Source: Viola odorata
Taxonomy: Eukaryota > Streptophyta > Magnoliopsida > Malpighiales > Violaceae
Direction: 5' to 3'
NCBI GenBank assembly: GCA_963691705.1
Contig: OY829539.1
Coordinates: 44,897,656 to 44,961,655 of the forward strand
Length of the DNA stretch: 64,000 nucleotides
Shown here piece after piece: positions 21,752 to 33,059 of this stretch. The first letter of the stretch is position 1; each line of letters opens with the position of its first letter. The notes beneath the pieces are model-generated. The model was not told the DNA's origin. It did no database searches and saw only the letters and a list, made by a program, of their open reading frames with translations. A program made the position numbers and the translations under genes.

Positions 21752-23737
21752 TTAGCTCCTGGCGTGGTATAGCCTCAACCGAGCGATGTTCCAAGAGTTC
21801 TGCAGGGGCGTTCCCTCGAGCGTTTCCAGGTGGTATGCTCCTTTTCCCATAATGCGGGTGACACGATACGGTCCATCCCAGTTTGGACTGAGTTTTCCCA
21901 TACGTTGTCCTGCTGCCCTTCTGTCTCTGAGCACTAAATCTCCGGTTTTGAGCAATCTCTCCCTCACTTGCCGGTTGTGATATTGTGCCATTTTCCTTTT
22001 GTAGTGCAGGGTTTTCAGGAGGGTTTCCTCGTGTGTTTCTGGTAGAGTATCGAGGTTTGCTCGTAACCTTTCTTCATTGTTTTCTTCTTTGAAGTGAGCC
22101 ACCCGGAGGCTCATCATGCCAATCTCGACTGGTGTGACAGCTTCGGTTCCGAATGCTAACGCGAACGGGGTCTCTCCCATGCTGGCCTTGACAGTCATGC
22201 GGTAGACCCATAATACATATGGCAATTCGTCTGGCCATTTCTTCTTAGACCCTTCCAAGTTTCTTTTGATGCCACTAAGGATGCTGCGGTTAGTTACTTC
22301 CGCCTGGCCGTTGGTTTGGGGATGTGCCACAGAGGAGAATCTTTGCTCTATCTGGAACTCTGCACATTGATCCCTGAAGAACTAGCTTGTAAATTGTGTC
22401 CCGTTGTCACTAACTAGCACGCGTGGTACTCCAAATCACATGATGACTTGGTGTTTGAAGAAACGCCAATTTTTTTCGGTGGTGATGGTAGCTAACGCCT
22501 CAGCTTCGGCCCACTTTGTGAAGTAGTCTACCGCTACGACCACAAATTTTAACTGAGATCTAGCCTTTGGAAACGGGCCCAGGATGTCAATCCCCCATTT
22601 TGCAAACGGGCACGGTGCGACTATTTCTGAAATTGGCACAGCAGGTTTTCGATGAATCTTAGCATATTCTTGGCATTTCTGACAGGTTCTCACGAAGTTA
22701 TGACAATCTTGTCGAATGGTGGGCCAGTAAAATCCCGACCGAAAGACTTGGGCTGCCAGAGTGCCGCTAGCAATGTGCATGCCACATATCCCTTCGTGAA
22801 TTTCACGTAACACATGTAAGCCTTCTTGCTCCGTTATGCATTTAGCGGCCGGATGGGAGAAACATCTTCGTATTAACTCTCCGTTATAATATGTGCATCG
22901 TGCTGCCCGTTTTAGGACTTTCTTTTTCTCTGTCTGGTCTCCCGGTAGTTTATCATGTTTCAGATATTCTATCACTAGGATCCTCCAATCATTTTCCATT
23001 TCTTCCACACAGAGCGATGCCTGCTCTTCCATGAAAGAAGGTGTAGGCAGTTCTCCATAGCGCACGTCACTGGGTATTGAGGCTTCCGGATTGGCTGCCA
23101 TCTTGGCGAGGCTATCGGCCTCTTCATTGTTTTCTCTCGGAATGTGCTCAAAGGTGACCAGGGTGCCTTTTTCCTGTATCTTTGACAGCTCATGCTTCAC
23201 TTTGGCTAAGTATTGGGCCATGATGGGTTCTCTGGCTTGGGAGTTCCCTAGAACCTGGTCCATTATTAGCTTGGAATCTCCTCGGATCTTTAAATGTGTT
23301 CTGTCTTCCTTCTCCCCACCAGGAGTGGCTCCGATAGAGAAACTGTTTCCAATTCTGAGTCCTGCCAGCAGCGCTTCGTATTCAGCCGCATTGTTGGACA
23401 ATGGCTGCAGGATTCTGATGGCGTATCGCATCTCCAGGCCGTTTGGTCCAACTAAGAAAACTCCTGCGCCAGCTAATTCTTGATTTTTTGCTCCATCTAC
23501 GTGGATGACCCACGTATCTGCATATGTCTCCGGAGATGGTAGGCATGGACTTTCTGCTTCTTCCTCCAACAGATCTGTCTTTGTGTCCTTTGTGAATGTG
23601 CACTCAGCTATAAAGTCAGCTAACTCTTGGGCCTTAACGGCTGGTCTAGCTTTGTATTGCAGCCCGTATTGTTCGAGCTCGATAGCCCAAATTAGCATTC
23701 TTCCTGAAGATTCAGGTTTTCTGAAGATTCTTCTCAA
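21752..23737 (-). pseudogene. Archaeal-type RNase H and integrase of the Tat element
   Basis: Continuation of the RT frame. Residues after ADTWVIHVDGA form the second RNase H typical of Tat elements, with Asp in HVDGA, NNAAEYEALLAGL, GDSKLI and the REN/EEAD end. Integrase follows: zinc domain HEGICGMH with TCQKCQ, then the catalytic core with GIDILG, VSDNG and a Glu in GQAEVTNR. Last is the C-terminal WDGPYRVTRI segment, ending at a natural stop at 21752. Two in-frame stops (TGA 22436, TAG near 22371) break the core. The enzyme would insert the cDNA into chromatin; this copy is inactive. Confidence 0.9.
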
Positions 23738-25259
23738 CGGCTGATCCGTGAGTACAATGACGGGGTGGGCTTAGAAGTATCGATCCATCTTTCTCATGGC
23801 TTGCACTAGAGCGAGTGCTATCTTCTCGATAGGAGCGTATCGCAGTTCGGCATCTTTCAATATGTGACTCACGAAGAATACAGGACGATGCACGTGCCCT
23901 TCACTTCACACAAGGACGGCGCTGACTACCTCGTCAGCTATTCCCAAATATAGATATAGTTCGTCGCCGGGCTCAGGCCTCGTCAGCACTAAATCTGATG
24001 ATAGGTAAGCTTTTAGTCCTGCAAACGCTTTTTCACATTCCTCTGTCCATCCGAAGGGAGCCTTGTTGCGGATGACTTTGAAGAAAGGCAAACATCTCTC
24101 GCCTTGCTTAGATATGAATCGCCCCAACGCAATGATGCGCCCGGTTAACTTCTGTATCTCTTTGACAGTTCGCGGGGATATCATATCCTGGATGGCTTTT
24201 ATCTTTGACGGGTTGGGTTGGATGCCCTTCTGGCTGACCACATAGCCCAGGAATTTTCCCGTTTGGAATGCGAACATGCACTTCCGCGGGTTTAACTTCA
24301 TCTTGTGCTTTCTCATCACATTGAAAACTTCTTGCAAGTCAGCGAGGTGCTCTCTGAAACTCCGACTTTTGATCAGGATGTCGTCTACGTAGGCCTCTAC
24401 ATTTCTCCCGATTTGATTTTCAAAAACTTTGTTTGCCATACGCTGAAATGTTGCACCAGCATTCTTTAGCCCAAACGGCATTGCAGTATAGCAGTATGTA
24501 GCTCTAGGAGTGATGAAGGCAGTTTTTTCTTCGTCTTCTACGGCCATAGGGATTTGGTGATATCCGGAATTCGCATCTAGAGAGCTTAGATAAGCATACC
24601 CAGCAGTTTGATCGACTAACTGATCTATTCGCGGAAGGGGATAGCAGTCCTTGGGACATGCATTATTTAGGTCAGTAAAGTCGATGCACATGCGCCAGTC
24701 CCCGTTAGGCTTTGGGACTAACACAGGATTAGCTAGCCAGGTCGGGTACTGGACTTCTCGAATGAACCCCGCCTCTGTGAGCTTTAGCAACTCCTTTTCG
24801 ATGGCTGCTATCTTTTCCGATGAAAAAGCACGTCGCCTTTGTTGAACAGGCTTGGCGTCAGGACTAACGTTCAGCCGGTGTTCCGCGACCTTACGATAGA
24901 TTCCGGGCATGTCTGCTGGTTTCCACGCAAACTCTCCCTTGCATTTCCTCAACAGCCGGATTAATTGCGCGTTCTCTTCAAGGCTTAGTTTCTCACTAGC
25001 TAAGAGATTCGTTTCACTATCCTTACCGATAGGGATTGATACCATCTGATCTAGCGGCTGAGTGCGCTTTTCTTCTTTATCATCGAAAGGGTCGTCTGCC
25101 ACGCAAACGTAGCGGTCACAACTCCTTTGAGTCATAAGTAAGTAGCATTCGGCTGCCAACTTTTGGTCCCCTTTGATTGAGACCACGCCGTCCCATGAGG
25201 GATATTTCATCCGCAGGTGTTTTTGAGATATGGCCACTCCAAAACGATTAAGGAATGGT
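23738..25259 (-). pseudogene. Reverse transcriptase and first RNase H of the Tat element
   Basis: Frame open from 25237 to a TGA at 23906, then a further TAA about 23774 before the next part of RNase H. RT is complete, with WRMCIDFTDLNNACPKD, the DANSGYHQI block, MPFGLKNAGATFQR and the catalytic YVDD at about 24391-24380. RNase H starts around ELYLYLGIADEVVSAVLV. The frame is shifted relative to the protease just upstream, by a one-base loss near 25259. Deamination-type stops are the only other damage. Confidence 0.9.
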
Positions 25260-27624
25260 CGCCCAGAATGGCGTTATACGGTAACGTTAGGTCTACGACT
25301 AGAAATAGTAGCTCTTCGGAGCGTTTGGATATGTCTTCTTGGAAGTACACCGGCAGGGATGTTATTCTGGCTACCGGAATCGGTACTCCATCAATCCCAA
25401 TAATTGGCCTCGTGCAAGGCGATAGCTCACCGTCAGGTCGTTTCATCAAGTTGTACGCTTCCAATGAAAATAGATTCACTGCACTCCCGTTATCGACAAG
25501 GGTCCTTCTTACCCCATGACTTCCAATGACGGGCGTTACAACCATCGCATCATTATGCGGGAAGACGATGCCTTTTTCGTCCTCCTCTGAGAAAGACAAT
25601 ATCATTCTGTCTAAGGCGCTTATCGCCTCGATTTTCATTTGCGCGCTCTCCCGTTTGCGCTTTTCTCCGGGGTTGGGCGTTAGCGGCATAATTTCCTCGC
25701 AATAGGGTGCTCCCCCTGCAATGATATTTATCATGGGCATTTGGTCGCTATCGATAGCGAGTGCTTCTCTATTTGGCCCGAGGGGAACTGCGTTAGCCCC
25801 TGTAGCGTGCGAGGGCGCTTGCCTCTGCTCAGTTGTATTTCCAGTTGGGTTGTTTCTGGCTTCCTCCCTGGCCTTTGTGGCAAATTCCCCAAGGTAGCCC
25901 TCTTCGACCAATCGCTCTATAGCCGATTTTAACTCTCTGCATACATCTGTTGAATGTCCCTTGACCTTATGGAATTTGCAGTATGCATTTTCTCTTCCTC
26001 CCATGATTACTCCTGGTTTCACGGGAGCTGGGTAACGGATAGGCAAATTTCTCTGTTGGACTATTGCTAAGATCTCCGCCCTTGGGAGTATGAGAGATGG
26101 GAGGTCAGGATCGTATATCCGGCCCTTTGGCGGGTCCGTTTGCTTCCGAGTGGGGAATCCTCCAGGTCTTCCTTTTGAGAAATTACCTCTCTGCCGGTTA
26201 GAGGTCTTGGTGTTATGTTCTTTCCGCTACCCGGGATCCTCAGTGGGTTTAGCGTCAGGGGCATTGCTGTTCAAGACGTTAGGGGCCACATATGGGTCCG
26301 CCGGCATGCCTCGGATCCATGCTCTATTTTCTTCCTCTTCCATTCTCGCATAGTTATGCGCTTTCAACCTCAATGCATCCAGGGTCGTTGGGGGGTCCAC
26401 CGTTAGCGTATCTTTCAGTTTACTGTATCGACAATTGCGTTTCAGGGCCTCAATCGCAAAATCGATAGTGACCCCCGGCGTTAGGGACATTTCAAGATCA
26501 AATCGACCTAAGAAATTGTTCAACGATTCTTGTGGTTTTTGATGGATATCGAACAGCGTAGCTACTGACTTTCTGATAGGAATAGTCGTGCTAAACCGAC
26601 TTTTGAATTTTTCTTCCAACTGAGAAAAATTATCGATAGACCCGGCGGGGAGCCCCTCGAACCATAGACGTGCCACTCATGACAGCGTCATTACGAAAAT
26701 TTGACACAATGCTGCGTCACTGCGCGTTTGGAATTGCACGAAATCCTTCACCTTATTGAGGTGAGAAATTGGATCTTTTGTGCCGTCATATGATTCTGCT
26801 GGGAGTTTCACATGTCGATGGACTCTGTGGTGCCTGACACGGTAGCTGAACGGATGACCCACGTTAGCATCGGGGATCCTACGAGGCTGACGCTGATGTG
26901 GAATTTCAGCGTCGTATCTGGGATTTTGAGGGTCATATTCCTGATGTCTCCTAGGAGAACGACTACGGCTCCTTGGAGTTCGAGCTCGTTGACTTCTGCT
27001 GCTAGATCTCTCGCTGTATCTAGGAGATGGATCTCTCACTATATCCCCCCGTCGATCATCCCAGGGCTCTCTATACTCGTCACGCTGGCGGACTGCTTCG
27101 GGGATAGAGATTCCTCCCCTGTATTGTCCAGAATGGTCGGCAGGTCCGCGCGTGAATGGTGGGACGTTTATGGGGGCCAAGGGGAAAGGTAAGGAAGACG
27201 GGAGTGCCCTAGACTGTTGGGGCGATAAGGGTCGTTCGGTGACAATGGACGGGGTGAAAATTACTTGGGAAGACACACCAGGTCTTGAGGCATGAGGAGT
27301 AAATCCAGCAGCCATCTCTGTCAGTTGATCCAGTTGAGCTTGGAGAGCTGCTATTGAATTCACGAAAGGGTTATCCGCTTCTCCTATCATAGATCTTCCC
27401 GCCTGGGGGGTAGGATGGCTGGTTCCTGCTATATGGGAGAAGGGAGAGCAAATCTGGAATGTAACTTCTTCTGAACTTGACCCGCGAGGAAGATCTAACT
27501 CTCCTGCAGCGACGTCCTGCCCTGGGGTGGGGGCATCAGAGGTAGCGAAGGGAAACGAGCGTCTGCGGGTGTTGTATGGGATGTTGGAAGTTCGGGACAG
27601 CGCCGGATCTGACTCTGAGGTCAT
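25207..27624 (-). pseudogene. Gag and protease of the Tat element
   Basis: One frame from 27624, only 85 bp past the 5' LTR, broken by two stops (TGA 26679-26677, TAG 26229-26227). The N-terminal third is disordered and holds an arginine/serine run (RSQRARTPRSRSRSPRR) like an SR-protein RS domain. The capsid-like domain follows (YDGTKDPISHLNKVKDFV, then LWFEGLPAGSI, then FSQLEEKFKSRF). A CCHC-like finger with His (YCKFHKVKGHSTDVC) comes next, then protease with the active site LVDNGSAVN at about 25494. The last codons run out of frame at 25207, overlapping the RT frame. Confidence 0.88.
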
Positions 27625-27689
27625 AATCCTTCTAGCTTCGGGGAGGAGGAGCTTGGTTATTAAGGATGCTCACTTAATAGAACCAAAGC

Positions 27690-27709
27690 TCTCAACGAGA
27701 GCACCAATT
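27690..27709 (-). other. Primer binding site of the Tat element
   Basis: Immediately inside the 5' LTR the minus strand reads AATTGGTGCTCTCGTTGAGA, the TGGTGC-type primer region seen in other Tat elements. I do not assign the tRNA. Confidence 0.55.
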
Positions 27710-28282
27710 TGATAATAATTTGTCTTCTGCCGAAGGATGTATGGCGGAGCAGCTCTTCTCAGATCAGTGTGCGTGACGGTCCACAGTACCTGCAATGCTC
27801 CGGAGGGGGTCTCCGGCGGAAACACTCTGATGCTTAAGTCAGTAGGTGTACTGAAATTGGCAGAGTTTTGGCCAGTCAAGTCCGCTTACCTGCCTCCTTT
27901 GTGGGGGAGGTATTTATAGAAGAAAGGGGGCGTTCCCGCCCGAGTAAACGGGTACGGAGCTATCGCTCGCGTTAGGGTCTGTGGTTCGCCCTTATCATGA
28001 TACGCTACCTTGGCGGTAGGTGTTTTAGGTAGATATTGCCGCGGTAGGATAATGGCCAGAGCGTTAATCCTATCGCGTGGTTTCCTCTAGGGGTGAGATA
28101 ACTCCTTGAGCCAAGCAGGAGGTCCGTGAGAGGAGCCGGTAGGGCCCCGTTAGCCTCTGTAGCGTTAGCCTTTGGGGAAGGTAGCAATCTTGTCCCTACC
28201 GTGGTGGTGCGAAACAGTAGCTATGCCTCTTCCCACCGGGTGATAAACGAAAATACCCTTTCTTTTAGGTGGATTGTTATCA
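27710..28282 (-). repeat. 5' LTR of the Tat element
   Basis: 573 bp, TG to CA, about 12 differences from the copy at 12768-13340. Confidence 0.93.
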
Positions 28283-28287
28283 TAGTG
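28283..28287. repeat. TSD TAGTG, right of the Tat element
   Basis: Identical to 12763-12767. Confidence 0.93.
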
Positions 28288-28587
28288 TCTTTGTTGTGGT
28301 AGGCAGATTTTCCAAAATCTCGCATTTTATTTCGTGTTCAACTACTTATGATACTACGCAAATTGCTGATTTATTCTTTCGTGAAGTAGTTCGCTTACAT
28401 GGAATTCCCTTATCTATTGTGAGTGATAGAGATACCAAGTTCCTCAGCCATTTTTGGCGTGTCTTATGGAAAAAACTTGGTACAAAATTGTTGTATTCCA
28501 TATCTTATCACCCACAAACAGATGATCAAACCGAGGCAGTGAATCGTACACTTGGTTCACTATTGCACACATTAGTTCATAAGCATG
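28288..28587 (+). pseudogene. Integrase core of the CRM-like element, middle piece
   Basis: A 300-bp island of chromovirus integrase between the Tat and Ogre insertions. It holds [25 protein letters not shown], the second catalytic Asp in [10 protein letters not shown] and the Glu in TEAVNRTLG. It ends at LVHKH, where the Ogre TSD GCATG (28583-28587) begins. Confidence 0.92.
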
Positions 28588-29529
28588 TGTCGCGCCCCAC
28601 GAAAATCGGCAAAGAAGTCGTTTGCGAGTGTGCAACAAAATTTAGGACCTTACAATGCTCAGCGTAAACAGACGCCTCGCAACATGCAATGAAGTCGCCA
28701 CCCTAATTTGGTTGCTAGGTTTAGGGAACCTTAATCGTCATGGCATAGGAAATATAATAAGTAAAAAAAACTAAAGGCACAAAAAAGGGGTCTGGACCCC
28801 AGACAACAAGTTCGGGGTCGTATTTTGGTCTCGGGAAGGTGTTAGGCACCCGAGTCACATCCGAAAACGGTTACCGGTTGATGAGAGAGGTGTTTTTAAA
28901 AGGTGTTTGATGAAAATGCGTTTTGTTTTGAAAAGGGGAACCCTCAGAGGAATCGTCACTTTAGTCTTTTTTATGATCGTGACGTTCAGGAATAATTAAT
29001 CGTTGAACGGGGTTACCGTTTGATCGTCTTTCGGACGGGGTTACCGTTTATCAAGACCGATTAATTATTCTTGACCGTAACGTGATGGGGCTGAATTTTC
29101 TGTAAGACTGAATGAGCGCCCTCTATGTCATCATCGGGCCATGCATGATTAGATTGATTGCTATGTGAACCTATCATGGATTGCTAACAGAGTACAAATT
29201 TAAATGATTGATTTTAAAGTGGAAAAACTGATGTGGGATCGAAAGTCCCCATGTACATGCAGTCAATATATGCGAGAATTAAAATCACATGAACATGGCA
29301 TTTTAAGCAACTCTTTAAACACATTGTTCATGTTGGTTGATTTTAGTTCTAGCAGTTCTATATATCATGCGTACGATTGATATTTACGAAAAGCGTTGAA
29401 TAAATAAAAAGGAATCGAAAGGCGCACTTTTGAGTGAAGCTTGAAATTAAAACCTACAAAATGAGAGTATTAGCGATAGCTTGAGAAATAACTACGCAAT
29501 TTTATGAGTGCGAAAGTTTAAATGACAGT

Positions 29530-30250
29530 TAATTGCATACGAGAAATGATGGATTTCACGCATACGAAAGTGAGATGCTGAGTTTGATAAAATGATGACA
29601 GTTGATTGTATGCGAAAAATGATGGATTTTACGCATACGAGATATAAATGCTGGGTTGATCGCATGCGAAAAATGATTCATTTTACGCATACGAGATTTA
29701 AATGCTACGTGATTGCATGCGAAAAACGATTGATTTTAAGCATGTGAGGATTTAGATGCTACGTGATTGCATGCGAAAAATGATTGATTTTAAGCATGTG
29801 AGAATTTAAAAGCTACGTGATTGTATGCGAAAAATGATTGATTTTAAGCATACGAGAATTTTAAGATGCTACGTGATTGCATGCGAAAAATGATTGATTT
29901 TACGCATACGAGAATTTAGATGCTACATGATTGCATGCGAAAAATGATTGATTTTAAGCATGTGAGAATTTAGATGCTATGTGATTGCATGCGAAAAATG
30001 ATTGATTTTAAGCATACGAGAATTTAAGCTGCTACGTGATTGCATGCGAAAAATGATTGATTTTAAGCATACGAGAATTTAAGATGCTACGTGATTGCAT
30101 GCGAAAAATGATTGATTTTTCGCATACGAGAATTTAGATGCTACGTGATTGCATGCGAAAAATGATTGATTTTAAGCATACGAGAATTTAAGCTGCTACG
30201 TGATTGCATGCGAAAAATGATTGATTTTACGCATACGAGAATTTAAAGTG
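29530..30250. repeat. 56-bp hairpin repeat array in the Ogre 3' LTR, about 12-13 units
   Basis: Each unit contains GCATGCGAAAAATGATTGAT, then TTTTAAGCATACGAGAATTT and a GCTACGTGATT linker. In units ending TTTTACGCATA, the TATGCGAAAA and TTTTACGCATA arms are complementary around an 8-base loop. Confidence 0.92.
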
Positions 30251-30300
30251 ATGATATGATTGCAGAAAAAATTGAATGCAGTTGACGATTCACGGGGGAT

Positions 30301-30700
30301 TTAAAACAGTTGGATAATTTGCAGAAAGCAAACAGTTGATATTCGCAGAAAATAAAACAATTGATATTTTGCGGAAAATAAAGCAATTGATATTTGCAGA
30401 AAATAAAACAATTGATATTTTGCGGAAGAGTTTCTAGCAGTTTGCGAAAAAGTAAAGCAGTTGATATTGCGGAAAATAAAGCAATTGATATTTGCAGGAA
30501 ATAAAACAGTTGATATTTTGCGGAAGAATTTCCAGCAGTTTGCGAAAAAGTAAAGCAGTTGATATTGCGGAAAATAAAACAATTGATATTTGCAGAAAAT
30601 AAAACAGTTGATATTGCGGAAGAATTTCCAGCAGTTTGTGAAAATTAAAGCAGTTGATATTTACGAGAATTAAAATGCGACCGACCATGTAGGCGGTAAA
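30301..30700. repeat. Second repeat array in the Ogre 3' LTR
   Basis: Degenerate repeats built on CAGTTGATATT, TGCGGAAAATAAA and GCAGTTTGCG. A longer unit of about 120 bp (AATTTCCAGCAGTTTGCGAA onward) occurs three times. Confidence 0.85.
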
Positions 30701-31751
30701 ATGAATAACTGAATTTAAATTGCCGAAAGTAAATTGTGGAAATTTAAAGTGCGAATAATTGAAACAGTTGATAAGTGCAGAAATTTAAACAGTTGATAGG
30801 TGCAGAAAATTAAACAGTTGATAGTGCGAAAAATAATCATACGAAGCATACGAATTATTTTACGAAAAAACGTGATCCGAAGTTTTCGGAAAGAATTGAA
30901 ATTGGGCTGGGCCCACTTGAAAAATGACAAAACATTGAAAATGGGCCAGGAATGTTTCCTGGCCCAAAGGAAAAATTTTAACGGTGATGGGGCCCATCAC
31001 CCTTGCCTTACGTGAACAGTGCCGAAACATGGCACTGTTTATCGTCTTCCTTGGTCGCCGGCGCTACTGCCGGCGGCCAAGGTCCGGCTGCCCTTGCCCG
31101 TTTCGAGCGATCTTCATACCGAAACTCTCATCTCCTCGACGACGTCTCGACCGTACGAAGCTTGAATTTTAATACAAAACCTACCGAGTTTAATTTCAAA
31201 AAAACGATCGAACCGTTAATTATCGAAAACTATTTAATTCGCACAACCTAGCTAACGATTTTCAAAATTGAAAGTATGTATTTAATCTACACTCCGTATG
31301 TGAATTAATGGCATAAAAGAAAGCAATTTATTTGCTTGGAATCAAGCCAAACGAATTTAAAAAGAAAACGTGCATAAAATAACAAAAATGCTAGAGAGAG
31401 AAAGCTTACTCTCAAGCTTTTGAACTTTGACGATCGATGCTCTAAATGGGCTATCAATCAAGGAGAGGGAAGAAAGCAAGGAAGCTTGCTGTTTTTGTGC
31501 CCGTTTGAATGAAGACAGCGACTTGTATTTATAGGCAGAAATCGCGTGAAGAGAGGGAGAGAGTGGCTGCGCGTGGTGGCCGTTCCTCGTGTTGGCGTAG
31601 CTACGGCTGTGAGGTGGAGGGTCTAGGGCCGTGTGATGATGGTTGAAGCGACGTGAAACGGCCTGGACTGGACGGGAGCAAGCTGCTCGGTGGCCTGCTC
31701 CACTGTTTTCGCACATCCATGGTGTGCATGCACCGTGGCTTGAAAAATAGC

Positions 31752-31799
31752 CAACCGTTGATCTGGTTGACTATTTCTAGTTGACCAGATCAACGGTTG
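31752..31799. promoter_or_regulatory. 21-bp inverted repeat upstream of the Ogre TATA box (3' LTR copy)
   Basis: Arms beginning CAACCGTTGATCTGGT and ending ACCAGATCAACGGTTG are separated by about 6 bases. 19 of 21 positions pair exactly. In the minus-strand direction it lies upstream of the LTR TATA box. Confidence 0.8.
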
Positions 31800-32486
31800 T
31801 GATCAACTTGAGTTTTAATTTATTTAAATGGCCTCGAGCCGAGTCTTGCGAGCAATCGTTCAAACTTTTCGAACCGAAGGTACCTGCACATAGAGAAAAA
31901 TACGACGAGTCTAACCGTATACAGCGAATAATGAAAATTTTCTCGTTTGACGTGTTTATTTTCTCGTTCAAAAGCGCGAAATGCGGGAACGGAAAAATAA
32001 AAACGTTACGCCGAAAATTACACGAATCGCTGTAGACCGTTGCGACCAGAAAAAAATCTAGCAACTAGTTGATGGAAAACATTTTTAAGTCAAGCTATTG
32101 TCCGAGCAGACTTACTCGGGTCCAATAAAAGCTCGAATAAAAATAATAATAAAATAAAAAAAATACTAAAAAATGCACTAAAACCTCAAAAATCCTAAAA
32201 TTCATGAGATGATCAGAAATGGAGAAAAAACTAGCAAACGACTGTCGGATAGTTAAAAATATGAGCTTTAAGGCTAAGAATAATATTGACAATAATAATG
32301 AAAACATGTGCCGAAAGATTAAAAATGCGATTTCGAAAGCTGACGATGCTAACGATGATGCTAAAATGCAACGAAACACCTAAAAATGCTAGCGACAATA
32401 AATTAACTGAAAATGACTGTAAATTAACTAAATAACAGAAATGCTAAAATTGATAAAAAAATGGCGTCAAAATTCGAGTATCAACA

Positions 32487-32502
32487 GTTGCCCCCTCTTT
32501 AC
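32487..32502 (-). other. Polypurine tract of the Ogre element
   Basis: On the minus strand AAAGAGGGGGCAAC directly precedes the 3' LTR start TGTTGATACTC, the expected primer for plus-strand DNA synthesis. Confidence 0.8.
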
Positions 32503-32579
32503 TGTCTTATCGAAGGATTTGATAAGCGGTAAAGACAGTTGCCCCTATATATCCGAATTTTGGCGACACAACAGGTCTT

Positions 32580-32870
32580 ACCTCAAGCTTACAGTGATGA
32601 TGTCGCTTTGGGAGGAGGTAGTTGATTGATGTCGCTCTGGGAGGAGGAGATTGATTGCTGTCACTCTAGGAGGAGGAGATTGATTGTCGTCATCACTGGG
32701 GATAAAAGGTGATTGCTTGATGTCGCTTTGGGAGGAGGGGATTGATTGCTGTCACTCTGGGAGGAGGAGATTGATTGCTTGATGTCGCTCTGGGAGGAGG
32801 AGATTGATTGATGTCGCTCTGGGAGGAGGTGATTGCTGTCGCTCTGGGAGGAGATAGGTTGTTGATCCTG
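32580..32870. repeat. Minisatellite of about 27 bp in the Ogre 3' region
   Basis: About ten units of GATGTCGCTCTGGGAGGAGG followed by a GATTGATT variant. Confidence 0.9.
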
Positions 32871-33059
32871 CAAAGATATAAGCTTAGATCTATTCGGGTA
32901 TCGAGAGAAAAATAAGTTGCAGGAAATGTAAATAACAACTATTCTACCAGAAATCGTAGGTAATTTTACGAACATAAATGACGGCTCCACTGGGGGGGTC
33001 TGACATGCAACAGACGTTGCCTAGAGAGGATAACGCGCTATTCGTAGATGTACGAATGA

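Larger units (their letters stand above)
12768..28282 (-). mobile_element. Tat-lineage Ty3/gypsy element with an antisense gene block
   Basis: 15,515 bp between identical TAGTG duplications, with 573-bp LTRs at both ends. On the minus strand it has, in order, 5' LTR (27710-28282), primer site, gag, protease, RT, RNase H, a second archaeal-type RNase H and integrase (ending at 21752). An 8.4 kb region then leads to the 3' LTR (12768-13340). The second RNase H and the antisense ORFs between integrase and 3' LTR are hallmarks of the Tat lineage (Retand/Grande-like). About 12 differences between the LTRs (2.1%) make it much younger than its chromovirus host. Confidence 0.92.
28588..32486 (-). repeat. 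3' LTR of the Ogre element (3899 bp)
   Basis: On the plus strand it runs from TGTCGCGCCCCACG to GAGTATCAACA. It holds two internal repeat arrays and a long inverted repeat, and a minus-strand TATA box CTATAAATA near 31537. It is about 71 bp longer than the other LTR, largely because of one extra 56-bp repeat unit. Confidence 0.93.

Noticed and set aside
29530..30250. Regular repeats with dyads, superficially CRISPR-like
   Set aside because: The units are contiguous with no unique spacers, and both copies lie inside LTRs of a plant retrotransposon; no cas genes.
30301..30688. Phe/Tyr-rich frames on the minus strand of both Ogre LTRs
   Set aside because: They arise from reading the AT-rich tandem repeat in the LTR.
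31013..31251. Small plus-strand frames with Arg/Pro-rich sequence in Ogre LTRs
   Set aside because: They differ between the two LTR copies by frameshifting indels and lie in a GC-rich hairpin region (GCCGGC repeats), not a gene.
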